Below are positions 12,736 through 24,148 of a stretch of 64,000 nt of DNA, piece after piece; position 1 is the first letter of the stretch, and each line of letters begins with the position of its first letter. The stretch covers positions 7,288,539 to 7,352,538 of the forward strand of contig OY987248.1 of assembly GCA_963920765.1 (NCBI GenBank). Direction: 5' to 3'. The position numbers and the translations under genes were made by a program. The notes under the pieces are model-generated. The model did no database searches, was not told the origin of the DNA, and saw only the letters and a list, made by a program, of their open reading frames with translations. The DNA comes from Ulota crispa (lineage: Eukaryota; Streptophyta; Bryopsida; Orthotrichales; Orthotrichaceae).

Positions 12736-12967
12736 CTAACCCCTAAACGGCCCATCAGCCATTTGTGGCCGTATGTATAGCTGTATGTATAGCCGTATTT
12801 GAGCTGCTATGAGGGCTTTCCAAAAAAAATTATGCACCTACCATTGTACAACCCTTCAATATGTATGGTTGTAACACTTAATTTCCAACTAATTCAAACT
12901 TCTGAATATTGGTTGCAATTGTATTTGGTACTGTATCTCTAGAGCCCAAGGGCCCTTTAGGGGTTGA
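12736..12967 (+). mobile_element. Degenerate TTAA-type element, ~232 bp
   Basis: Ends ctaacccctaaacggccc and gggccctttaggggttga form an imperfect inverted repeat. Both outer tetranucleotides have drifted from TTAA by one base. Confidence 0.55.
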
Positions 12968-13127
12968 AAAGTCATTTTTGTACAAAATTGCATCAAGCTC
13001 AAGCATCAAAATGGCATGACAACCACAAATTTAGAGAATGTGATGTGGTTAGCTATAGAATGAAATGCAATAATTGTTAATTTGGAAAAAAAAATGCAAT
13101 TTTGGGACTTTAGAATTTCATGTTTTT

Positions 13128-13247
13128 AGGAGATGTCTGGTGATTTAAAGTGAACTTTATGATGATTTCTTCAAGTCCTTACACCAAGGATGAAATTTCT
13201 TGAAGCAATTATCAAAAAACTCACTTCTAATCACTAAAATGTCCTCA
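13128..13247. mobile_element. Small foldback element, related to 34722-34848
   Basis: The arms ggagatgtctggtgatttaa and tcacttctaatcactaaaat (inverted) pair imperfectly around a short centre. The shared core ggtgatttagagtgagtttt-like sequence is found again in the foldback inside the big CACTA. Confidence 0.5.
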
Positions 13248-13349
13248 CAAATGTAAAATTCAACATATACAAAATTGGTTTTGGGAGAGGTTTTTTTTCC
13301 AAATTAACACAAATATATCATGTTTGACCTTCCCAAACCTTTGAGTGTA

Positions 13350-13428
13350 TAGTGGCCTCCAACAAGTCCTTGGGTTCTTGAAATTGAGTACTTGTGTTGA
13401 GAACCCAAGGACTTGTTAGAGGCCACTA
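13350..13428. repeat. Near-perfect 29-bp inverted repeat (hairpin, 21-nt loop)
   Basis: The arm 13350-13378 (tagtggcctccaacaagtcc...) and the arm 13400-13428 pair at 28 of 29 positions, the one mismatch being C against T-complement in the cctccaac region. Flanking bases extend the stem weakly. The shape would suit a miRNA-like or siRNA precursor, or a very small foldback element. Confidence 0.75.
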
Positions 13429-14281
13429 CACACCAATGGATGCCAAGCTATAAATATTTGGTATTTGTTATAAATTCAAAGAGCTATCTTGTGCACTAGC
13501 ACAGCAAAAGATCCATAGAAATAAAAGTGAAAATTTTAAATGCCACAATTACTTAAAGATGGATTATTCATGTAAATATGGACTTTCTATGCTCTCGAAC
13601 ACTAATTTTTTCAATAATTTACATGTGTTTTGATTTAGACATACTTCTAGATGATATGCAAGTATCTTCTACTGTGTTGTTGGCAATTCCAATGAGTGTT
13701 TTGCAAATCAAAGCAAATTTAGGGTTTTCACTTATGGAATTTGAAAAGTCCATATTTAGTTAAATGTAACATCTAAAGCATAAATTCTAAAATGTGGAAA
13801 TCCCTTATTGTCAATCTTTGACTTAGTGTTGGTTGCTTGGAGAGTTGCCACAAGATCTATGATTTGCACGTTGTAGTCTTTGATTTCTAACCTTTGTATT
13901 TGCAGTCATAGGTTTTCAAATAGTGAAAAATTATGCTTAAAGCATCTCTAGGTGACCTCAAAAACTCCATCATTCACAAATACTGTTTTTTTGTTTCCAA
14001 TGTGAACCATTTGAATTGAAAAACAATGTAATTAAAAAAACCAAAAATGGTGTTTCAACAAGTTTCTTGCAAGAAGCACATAAATTTTGGAGATTTGAGT
14101 TTTTCAAAGGTGAAATACTTTGATTACATTGTCCAATACTAATACCTCATGAAAGTTTACTCCTACACTTTAAAACTCTATTTTTTTTTAACAAGAAACA
14201 TCCAATACATTTAGTTGTTCAATAATACAACATATGTTAAATGCAAAAGGGGCTTATTTTGTAACTGTTGAGTTGTTGTTT

Positions 14282-14654
14282 AGGGAAAACTTCATGGATT
14301 TTCTTCAAGTTTGCAATATTTTCACAGATAACCTTGCTTTTTTAGAAATATCACAAATACCTTTGGACCTAAAAATTTAGGCATTTGTTATGTTGTACAT
14401 GCCACTTCCCTTCTTCCTTGTGTGCATGCATAATAAGAAAGAAACAATGTGCACACAAAAGGAGAAGGAAGTGACATGCATAGCAAAACAATTGCCTAAT
14501 TTTTTTGGTCCAAGAGTATTTATGAAATTTCTGAAAAAGCAAGGATATCTATGAAAATATTGCAAACCTCAAGGATATCTACAAAAATATTGCAAACATT
14601 GGAGATACCTACAAAAATATTGCACACTTCAAGGGTACCCATGAAATCTTCCCT
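14282..14654. mobile_element. Foldback MITE with AGGGAAAA...CATGG ends, ~373 bp
   Basis: The left arm (agggaaaacttcatgg, gcaatattt, gccacttccc) is mirrored by the right arm (ggaagtgacatgc, aatattgca, atgaaatcttccct). The inner right part also contains three tandem diverged copies of (a)aggatatctacaaaaatattgcaaac. A related element lies at 61313-61638 and half copies at ~46185-46250, ~61225-61310 and ~63085-63140. Confidence 0.7.
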
Positions 14655-14912
14655 TGTTTTTAAATTGCAGAATCTGCAAATAAAGATCAATTGTGCAACA
14701 TGGATTGATTTTTGCATGGCAAATCAAACTTGTTTCATTTTCAAAGCATGCAAAGAGCCGCTTGATCTGCCACTTGGACTGTTGCAAGTCTCACCATGTG
14801 CTACTAGATTTGACCTGCAGCCTTGTGCAAAGGCTTTGTGCACACGCTCTGTGCTACAAAGTCAAGTAAATTAGCGGAAAGCCATCACCAACATTCCCGT
14901 CTCAAGATCTTC

Positions 14913-15101
14913 TCACTCCAAAAACAAAAATTGGCAAGAATCATCTAAGCCCTTGCTTGTAGACAAAGCCTCAAGTATGTCTGAAAGAAACTTAGAACAA
15001 ACAAAGGTTACCCAACTCTCTGCAGCTTCTTCTTCAAGCTTCAAGTTCACCAAACTACAAAAGACCCACCATCTTTCACATCCATTCAAGTGCCAAGCCA
15101 A
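14913..15101 (-). other. Conserved open segment upstream of and divergent from the degraded gene
   Basis: The reading frame contains AWHLNGCERWWVFCSLVNLK followed by LEEEAAESWVTF, and the homologous frame in copy 2 (58126-58353, +) reads AWHLNGHERWWVFCSLVNLK and so on. Amino acids are better conserved than expected for random DNA, but the segment is short, lacks a clear start and is not recognised. It could be an exon of a second gene sharing a divergent promoter or simply conserved repeat sequence. Confidence 0.35.
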
Positions 15102-15423
15102 TGTTAGCAGAGATTAATGAGTTTCCACAACTTTGTCACAAGCCTTTGTTGAAGCTCTGGCCGGTTTTTTTTCCTATAGTTTCAAATTAGCTACAGATCT
15201 CAAGAGGGCGCTTAAACATTTTGTTTGCCAGTGCTAGAGAATCAGTTGTCCTAAGACTGGGGTATTCCTCCATGTAGGGTCCTCAACTCTTATTGCAAGA
15301 TTACGCGACTTGTTTTCCTTTAAACTCTAGAAAAATCAAACAATTGCAATCCATTGCTTGTAGAACAAAACGCGCACTCTTGACATTACCTTTAGAAGCA
15401 CGGGATTTCCCATTGATTGAGCA

Positions 15424-15486
15424 GTAGGGTTTAGAATTTAGGGCTAGGGTTCACGGTTTAGGGCTAGGATTTAGGGTTTAGGGTGG
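15424..15486. repeat. Degenerate interstitial telomere-like repeat
   Basis: Several copies of TTTAGGG or close variants (tagggtttag, ggtttagggctaggattt, agggtttagggt) run up to the start codon region of the degraded gene at 15489. The plant telomere unit is TTTAGGG. Confidence 0.6.
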
Positions 15487-15488
15487 CA

Positions 15489-16190
15489 ATGAGGATGTGG
15501 GACAAGTACTGTTTGGTGTGTAGGGGTCCTTCCGCCGTGTTCTTGCTTGACTAGGGGAAGCAACAATCCAAGGCTGCGGACTACACATGGCTCAAAGTCT
15601 TTGTGGGCATTTCTCACATGGAAGAAGTGATTGCTTTGGGTTCCAACTCTAGCTATGAGAGCTTCAACCCTCATCCAGACAAGAAGAAATACAATTTGTT
15701 TGTTATTGGGTGCCAACAAGATAAATATGATGCGGATAAAGCTCACGGGTACGTGTGCCACATGGCATGCTATAGCTTGCTGTAGAGAGAGCTCGGCTAC
15801 ACTCTTTGGTACCAAGATGTGCGGCCGCTGCTTGCTGATGCGAAATGGTGCGCGCTGAATAAGTTTGCAAGGAGTGATTATGGTGGCTTGTCAGAGTATC
15901 ATGACTAGAGCTTTGGTGAAAGGCAATTACTGGAGGACAGCAAGCTGTGGATGATTGAGGATCCCAGTGTCAACGTTGCCAATGTCCAACGCATTCTGGC
16001 ATTGTGGCAACCTCTTGTGCACAGCGGCTTTCACAAGCCCAATTCCGGTGATGCCTTGCATCGTGTTGACGATGGTGCCAATGTTGCTGCTCCCGTGGTT
16101 GACCTCCGTTGTGAAAGTGTTGGCCTTGCAAATGCAACCGCCATTACCGATGTGCAAGAAGTGGTGACTAGGTTAACTTTGAAACAATAG
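15489..16190 (+). pseudogene. Intronless degraded copy of a ~235-codon gene (giant-virus-like CxxC/HGYxCHxxCY protein)
   Basis: From ATG 15489 to TAG 16188-16190 there are 702 nt with no frameshift but with in-frame stops: one near codon 17 (after the CLVC motif), a TAG between CYSLL and RELGY, and a TAG after SEYHD. Motifs in order are CLVC, DYTWLKVFVGISHMEEVIAL, HGYVCHMACYSLL, YQDVRPLLAD, SDYGGLSEYHD, SFGERQLLED, DPSVNVANVQRILALWQPL. The homologue at 57043-55721 has a 615-bp intron exactly between CYSLL and RELNY; here that intron is absent, so this copy may be a retrocopy or an ancestrally intronless form. Function unknown. The motif order resembles an uncharacterised family common in giant DNA viruses; that link is from memory of the family and is not proven. 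Confidence 0.75.
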
Positions 16191-16447
16191 GAAAAAAAAA
16201 AGCCAAACAACTGCTCAAATACTCAAGGTGACTTATATTTATAGTACAAATGTACAAAGATAGGCAATATATACAAAGATAGACATTATGTACAAGTATG
16301 GACAATACTTACATTGAATATTGCATCTACGTTGCCTTATCAATTAGGTTGGATTACCTTAGAAAGTCACCTCATGATTCATCCTTTGGTCACTTGGAGG
16401 TGTGTACAATTGTCTAAATACTAGGCTTTCTTATGGTTTACAACATA

Positions 16448-17178
16448 AAAGAAAATTGTTTCTTTTTTATGTAGCGTCATCATTGTTGCCAAATTGTTTA
16501 TGAACTATTTATTGTAGTAAGTTTTAATAAAAGTTATAGTGAGATCAATATGTATTTATATAGCGTAAAATGTCAAGAAATCAATGTAGGGCAACTTGTA
16601 AGCAATATCCACTATAGTGCATGCTCGTGAATAATTGGTTGAAAATAGAAAATGCTAGTGGATGATCTCAAAAGTCTCTTGCAACACATGCAATGATGTT
16701 GCAAGTGAGTTGACAAGTAAACACACAAGTGTTTTGGGGGTTGCAAATTGCAAATACTTAGCATGACATTTTAAAACTTGCTCTTGCTTGCCAATAGAAT
16801 TCCTCCCTAAACTTGCATATAGAACCTTTTTTGCAAGTATTGCATTTCTCCTCATTAGAGACAGTGGTAAGAGATAGGGGTAGGAGAGCTTGATATGTTG
16901 CACAAATACACATATGTATTTGTGAGCTTGGTATGGAAAAGCACAAAGTTTAATTTATGTACAAAGATAAAAGCTCAAAATTTGCCGTTATCTTGGAGTT
17001 GGTCAATTTGATTGCCTTCCATGGGTTCAACTAAAAAGTAAAAGTCTTTGAATGAATAACAAATCTTAAACTCCCAATTTCCTTTCTTCTCATGATAAAT
17101 CTCTAAAACTTTCTTGCTAGGTGGAGAATTTGAACTTTTGAACCCCGGCCCACAAAACATGTATGATTGTATGTGCAG
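16448..17178. other. Intergenic DNA, nothing recognised
   Basis: AT-rich stretch with no convincing coding or repeat structure beyond short runs. Confidence 0.4.
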
Positions 17179-17180
17179 TA

Positions 17181-17580
17181 AGGTGGAAGCACCCATTGCT
17201 ACCACCGTCCCATTCCCAAGCAATAGGGTGTGCTATTTCCACCATGAATAAAGATAGGTGCTTTGGAATGTGTTTTTTTGTCCTTTTCAAGGTTGGGGCT
17301 ACTTAAGTCATGCCACATGTCCCAAAGTGAGGTAGGAAGTAATGAGCTGAAAATAGTTTGGCTAGTATTGGAATTGCATACATCTACACATTGGTAATGG
17401 GTGCAGAACACTTTTTGACTTCTAAAATTCATACGAATTTCAATTTTGCAAATAAAATTATGAAAAATTTGCAATTCCCAATATTTCTTATCTTGTTATA
17501 CGGGAATTTTTTTTTGCCTCAAACTCCTTGTAGCTTTTTTGCAGAATTGCTTAAGTTATCAAATATAGGTGCTTCCACCT
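17181..17580. mobile_element. TA-flanked MITE (AGGTGGAAGCACC ends), 400 bp
   Basis: Perfect inverted ends AGGTGGAAGCACC / GGTGCTTCCACCT, with TA on both sides (17179-17180 and 17581-17582). The same ends and TA flanks are found at 57307-57731 and 62739-63052. TA duplications are typical of Tc1/mariner-related elements. Confidence 0.8.
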
Positions 17581-17954
17581 TATAACGAGCCCCAGTGGGA
17601 GAAAGGAAGACTGTATGGTGTGGTGTGGCCGTAGCTGGGGCTGAAATTACTAGTTACATACATTAGTAATTTTAGGGATAGTTCATACTATGTCTTATGC
17701 CCCACATCCCACTAAAATCTCAAAACTCTCTTGGTGAGAGTCAAAAAGCTGGGACTAGGCAATTCACACTAGGTCCCAACTCCCACATGCATCTTGGTTC
17801 AATGCATTTTGCTTACATGGCAACATTTATTGAAAGTTTTGGTGCCAAAAAGGTCGGACTTCATTTAAAGTTTAGGTTAATCAATTTGCTATATCCAACA
17901 TTTAGCCCAAGTGCTACCAATATTTATGCACAAATATTCATTGCTCTCTCTAAT

Positions 17955-17966
17955 CACTACGAAAAA
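17955..17966 (+). mobile_element. Possible terminus of an older CACTA-like element split by the big CACTA
   Basis: CACTACGAAAAA directly precedes the big element. Joined across it, the empty site would continue into AAAAGGGCCATTTTTGACTG (from 45470), which looks like an ordinary plant CACTA terminus. The other end of this presumed outer element was not found. Confidence 0.35.
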
Positions 17967-17999
17967 CACTAGTGGAAAATGAATTTAAAAATTAATAGA

Positions 18000-20900
18000 T
18001 TCATGACTGCAATCAATTAATTGCATCTGTGGCCTTAGACGTGTTACTGTGGATACTGTGGTACTACAATTAGTTGTTAAATGAACATAAATGTGTTCAT
18101 TTTGTGTTACTTTGCTTATTTTGCTGTTGTTGTTTAGTTATAAACCAATGCATTATCTGCTCTCAAGTACGATGGTATGTTACTATTTCTATTGATTTCA
18201 GGTTATTTACTACTGGCATGAGCATTGCTTAATTACACGCTTTTCAAGAGTTATTATGCACAAATTTTTGACGTTATGCTCCTCATTCAAATTTTCACAA
18301 ACTCTATTTTTTCAAAGCTTCTTTAACTTCTTGCAATCACTCCCTCCTCGTGAGATTCAGTTCATTGTAGGGTGTTCAATTGTAGGCAAACTTTGTTTTT
18401 AATTAAAGATCATTACACACTCCTTTATTAAATTAAAATGTCTCTTCCTCTATTTACCTGCATACATTCTCCTAAATTCCAAACACATCAGTCCTATGCA
18501 AAAACAATCAAAAACTAAAAGATTACAACCAGTTCAATAACCACTAAATAAAAAATGATTGCTCTCATTCCTCATGCTATTTACTTTATTCATTCTACCT
18601 ATAGAAACTTTGAGATGTGACAGAATTAGAGCCCTATATATACATATCTCTCATACACAATTATTTTACGGAACACACTTATCCACAAAAAGGGTAGTTT
18701 GTTTTGCATTATTTCTGGATTCTTCACTATTATTTCAAAGTTTAGGGATCACTAAACAAGCTTTTCTATGATAGCACAAATAGGATTATCCTAGAGTCCT
18801 TTCCCAAAGGGAGAGTGACTTGGATGTGAAACTTGTACATACAAACACAATCATTTCCTACAATAATACTATAATACATATTGCATTGATACAGACAAGA
18901 ACAAATGGACAATTACCTTAGAAAAAGATTAAACATCAGAGCTTCCATTTCCACATAACTACCTTTTGTCTATTTCACGTAAAATTACCACTACTATTTC
19001 ACAAATATACCCGGAGGGTACCTTCACAAAGCCCATCTTCTACTCTATAAAGAAAGGATTCTCCAATGCAAATAATATTTGCCTCTGCGTTGATCCGTAC
19101 CTCTTGCCTACAAAATTCTACAAACAAATAAAGCAATAACTTCTACATGTGCACTCTACAGATGAAGCAAGGTAGACAAAACAAACTAAGTGTTATGCTG
19201 CCTAAAAAAATCTTCCTTCATTGCCAAGTTCTTGAGGAGACACCCAAATCACTAACACCCTGCAAATGATATGACAACAGTGATATTCAAGACATATGCT
19301 TCTTAGCACAAAAATTTCCTGATTTCTCTAAAATAGATGACTATCACAAATGTCTCAAACTACAATTGAAAAGGTGATCATGTGCTTCCTGTGTTTCACA
19401 TCCGCCCTTCTAACCAAATATTATTACGGAAGTAGACCATGCCTCCTTCAACCTTCAAAAAAAAGGTTTGTTACTTACATACACATGAACAACTATAGAA
19501 ATATTTCTCTTATTACCATTTGCTAACATTGAACTCCTACTTGACTTTGATTCACTCGAAAAGTCAGAAATCCTAAGGGGGCTACCTGTCAAAGCTTTGC
19601 CTTCTCATACATTGTGATCACGCACCTCTGGCATTTCATGCAAAAAACCTCCTAGATCATCAATACTAGCTGCAGTGCACACAATACTGAACAAAACAAA
19701 TTGTCATTCCATTCCGCTTTACAACTTGCATCAACATTGCAAAGTGGTTACTCTTGCTACAAAGCTCTCCAATGTACGCATTATCACAAATATAGAACAC
19801 TCAAACTTCCAGAATTTGTGATGTGAACTCTACGACAAAGCATAAAACGGATCCCTTTCGGTTTGTTCAAACATTCCAATATAAGGGATTAATAAACCTT
19901 CTATTTTGTATATCCATAGTTTTCAAAAAGTTCACATGTATCACATTGACTACCTCACCTTTGCCTCCTCCTCCCGACTTTCTCCCATAACTACAAGATT
20001 TGACTGTTACCAACATTATAATGTCCTCTTTCACAAGGAAACTATGAAAACATAGAGACACACTATCACCATAAATTGCATAAGGACATTCTCTCCATGA
20101 GTGCAATCAATTACTACTATATTCCTATAATAATATTCCAAATTAAGCAGTGTAAAAACAACAGTCACTTCTCTGCCAAAATTTCAAATAATATTCATTG
20201 ACTTTTCTAATGACGTTGCTCAACACCACCGCCCAACACCCTCACCTCCTCCAAAAACAAACCACAATACAGTCAATACCAGTTGTAGAGTTTCTTGAAT
20301 TTCTTCTTCACCTTTGCAATCCTCTCTCTGTCACCTTCTCCTCCTACCCAATTCAATTGCATATAATAAGCGGCAGAATCAGCTCTCTGTCTGCAATCAC
20401 TTATGGCTGCATACTAGTACATTTTCAATTTCAATCCATTCTTACCTATGATTTATTGTTAAATGAACTTTTTACATTACCTACCATAAATTGGAAGTGC
20501 ATGACAAAAACTTGAACTAAAACATTGTACAACAACTGTGCTCACACACTGTATGTATAACTTTCCTTCTTTGACACATGAGGTCCACATATGTGTAAGC
20601 ACTGAGGTTTCTTCACTACATTATCTTGAGTCATTACACTACTACTGTCCATACATTGGTCTCCAACATTAAACACTCTACTTGTTCATCTGCGACAACC
20701 TACTCTCCATAACAAAGATTGGAGTGTTAAAATCACTATTTCCAAGAATCATCAATTAATTATAAAGATACCTCTTCATAACTTTTATTCATGCTTTGTC
20801 AGCAAAGACGTCATACCTAAAAAAAAATTCACCACCTTCACTATAAATCTTCAACAACCTCTTACACCTACAAAAACATTTAAGTGAAATTTGTTCCTTA

Positions 20901-23726
20901 GATCTTGAATTATTAACTACCCCGTTAATAGCAACAAATGTCACTGTTACCGTGATGTTTTTTCAGATTTTACTTTGTAATAGAAAGTTATCAACAACCT
21001 TTAGCAGTATATAATACGGAAAATTGCATTGCCTATTTCAACCACAAATGAGACTCATAACCTATAGCTTTTCCATGGTCAACATCTCCACTTCCATACA
21101 CATGATGATAGACATGTGCAGAGAAAAAAAAAAAGATAGGTGGAAAACAAGGTCACCTGCACATCATCACTGTTCACGGACTACACTTACATATTTTTAC
21201 TTCAAAACGCCTAATAACTTACTGGTAACTACCATTTCTATTCAATGTATTTGCTGCTGTTCAAACCACATTCTTTCATATACCAATACCAAAGTCACTA
21301 AACCATTACTTTGCAAACAGCCTCATTCTTCATAATGCTCTCAAATTCTAGTATTTCTCATAATAGGAAAGTCACTATGCTCTACCATAGGCATTCAAAA
21401 CAGAAACATACTTGCAAAGAGTGGACAGTACTTCGATCATTCCACAAGGTCTGAAGATTCTTCTTGTACTTACCTCTGCAAAGCGTTTCTGTACAGCATG
21501 AAAGGGCAAATATTAAAACAAATGGAGACCTACAATGCATGCCATCACATCATTCCCAAAGTTTTCCTTCAGAAAAATATAACTATACACTCCTCAACCT
21601 TTACACCTCCTTCTCAATTAAACCACACTATTTACTACATGCAACCCTAGCTACATAACAAGCATACTACACTAGACAATCATTACAAACTTTTATATAT
21701 TTGTTCCTCATGTCATGCACGCCTTCGTTTAGTACTTCACAATTGATATAGACAACTCTCATAAAAAACATTGACAACACCAACACAACTTTTATGAGAA
21801 ATACCAACTGTATATGAAACTTTCACTTTTTTGGACATTGCATACAATGCACCCAATTATCACTGCAGCTTACTTAACATTTTCGAATTAAATCCCTATA
21901 GTGCTGTACTTTTCCACCTTCAATGAATTGCTTCTAATAAAGATCTTCCCTCTTAAAAGCATCATTTTTTAGTAACCTGGAAATACGCATTGTTATCAAC
22001 GACATATTTTTCCCGCACATAATTACATCATTGTACTCTTCACATACACATTCTCGTAAATGCCACTATTATACTATAAGATGAATTCATGTGATTCCCA
22101 TTAAAGAAATTATTAATTCATCACGCACTTCAACATTTATTGAAAAAGAAACAACATTCAATACTTGTCCTTGCTACTCCTCTTGACCATTACTCTAGCA
22201 TAATTTCTGAATTAAAAGTAGCAAGAGGCATTGTCACGTCATCATAAAAGCAAATGCAAACGGGTTTTCCTTCCCTAGTGCAGTAGCTTTGCAAAAGAAC
22301 TCCAGTATTTGAGACAACCTACTCCCATCTCACCATTGTTAATCGCCACCTTCCAATAGGTGTATTTTGACCCAATTCTTGAATATCACCAAATTCAAGG
22401 TCCACTCACAAAACCATCACACAACTGTCAAACTTACCTTCTCCAGTGCTATATAAACTTTGATATATGATTAACAAACAAGCAGACTCTACTAACATCC
22501 AAGACAATCTCAATTGCCAGATTCATCTGCATCTACACAATCCGTACTTGTAATTCTCTCTAGACTTAATTGAAACAGTGATTACATAACAAGCACATCT
22601 TTCTTTATAGACATGTATTCTTATGCGGCTACTTATCACATGCTTCACACCTACATTACTTCCAAAAAAAAACGTACATATCTAAACTCAAAACACTCAA
22701 TTCTCAATACACAGTACTTCCATATTATCTTTTTCCTTCACGCATGCCTTTTAGAAAGCAACAACTAGCACTAAGCTTAGAGATTGTAGTAATACAATAA
22801 GTACCTCACTCATTCTTTTGAAGGCAGTTGTCTTGTTTGAGGGATTTCAAATTCACTAAAGAAATAAGCGGTTCTGAAAGCATACTCTCCCATAGCTGTA
22901 ACGTCAACTCTACTAAATGTCATATATACATTACTCATCTTGTAAAAATATTCTGAAGAAATAATAAGTCTGCATGAGTTAGGAGAGAAACTGAATTACA
23001 TTCACCATTGTTGTGAAGACACTTACAAATTGAATCTATGAATTATGTAAAAAACAGTACAAAATATAGCACCAATTACAGTAATAACTGCATCTGCAAT
23101 GCATTGCTCAAAAAATAGGCAAGAGCTCCAATTGTAAAACTACTTTGCTCCATGGTTCTTGAGTAAAATTCATTTGTACCATTTCAATTCACAAACCATC
23201 AAAACATCCTACACTCTCATTTCCTCCTTCAGTTTTGAATAAGCTAATCTTGTAATGATACTTCCACAAACCAAGGTGACCACTTTATTCCTTGAATCAT
23301 GAGAAATAGGAAAAAATTACATGCTAAACTTAAAATGTCTGCTCGAATTATGCTTCTAGCTTTAGGAAACAAGATTGTATATACTTCACGTAAAACAAAT
23401 TGTCATCTGACGGGAATCCAGTGCTACAATTTCTATTGTTCTCTCTCATTCGCTTGAATTTTACATTGCACGGTTACGTTACTTGCTCTTTGCGCACTTT
23501 CATTAGTCAAATTCTGCCGCAATTGTCTTCCAAGTATTTTATGCACGCAAGGACAACAAGCATCTTACAAAACCGGAAAATTCCTAATGCAATACAATTT
23601 CCGTGATGAGATCCATCAATTGTGACCATCTCCAGCATCTGCCACCACATTCTTTTCCAATCCAAAATCCTTTCCAGACATGGATATTACTACTGAGTTC
23701 AGGCTTACAATATCTAATTTTATAAA
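18000..23726. other. Left interior of the CACTA: long G-poor non-coding DNA
   Basis: More than 5 kb in which the plus strand is rich in A, C and T and clearly poor in G. Many short frames exist but none has credible coding structure or recognisable motifs. It looks like old spacer or amplified non-coding DNA within the transposon. Confidence 0.55.
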
Positions 23727-24148
23727 GGGCATTGATATGTGTACCACACCCTTTGAACAAATGTCCCACACCTCTGGGACAAATTATAGATTTTTACAAT
23801 AAAAATATTTAATTTGAGAATTTTGAATTCAAATTTGGACTCAGAGAGCATGATTTTGTCTAGAACCATAAGAAAAGTTACAATTCAACAACACCCAATG
23901 AAAAGGTTTCTCTTCTTTTACAAATAAAAGTAAAAATAATATTTTTTTCCCTAGCTAAACATTTTCATTGTCTGTTGTTGAATTGAAACCTTTTTTTATA
24001 TCTCTAAACTAAATCATAGTCTCTAAGTCCAAATTTGAGTTTTAAATTCTTGACTTCAATATTTTCTTGGTAGAATTCTAAAATTTACACCCGGGGGGAG
24101 AAGGAGTGATATAGTAGTTGAGAGGGTGTGGTACACATATCCATTCTC
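23727..24148. mobile_element. Mutator-like foldback MITE, copy 1 (422 bp, 9-bp TSD), nested in the CACTA
   Basis: Outer 9-bp direct repeats TTTTATAAA at 23718-23726 and 24149-24157. The ends gggcattgatatgtgtacca and its inverted partner share GATATGTGTACCACACCC. The interior is a long imperfect hairpin with arms containing caacacccaatgaaaa and its inverse. Homologous copies are at 46385 and 61648. Confidence 0.85.

Larger units (their letters stand above)
14735..16447 (+). repeat. Repeated unit, copy 1 (inverted partner at 55487-58473)
   Basis: The whole segment aligns with the reverse complement of 58473-55487. It holds a conserved reading-frame segment on the minus strand (14913-15101), a spacer, and the degraded gene at 15489-16190, with similarity continuing about 250 bp past that gene's stop. 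Copy 1 is shorter because it lacks the intron and the TA-type MITE present in copy 2. Confidence 0.8.
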
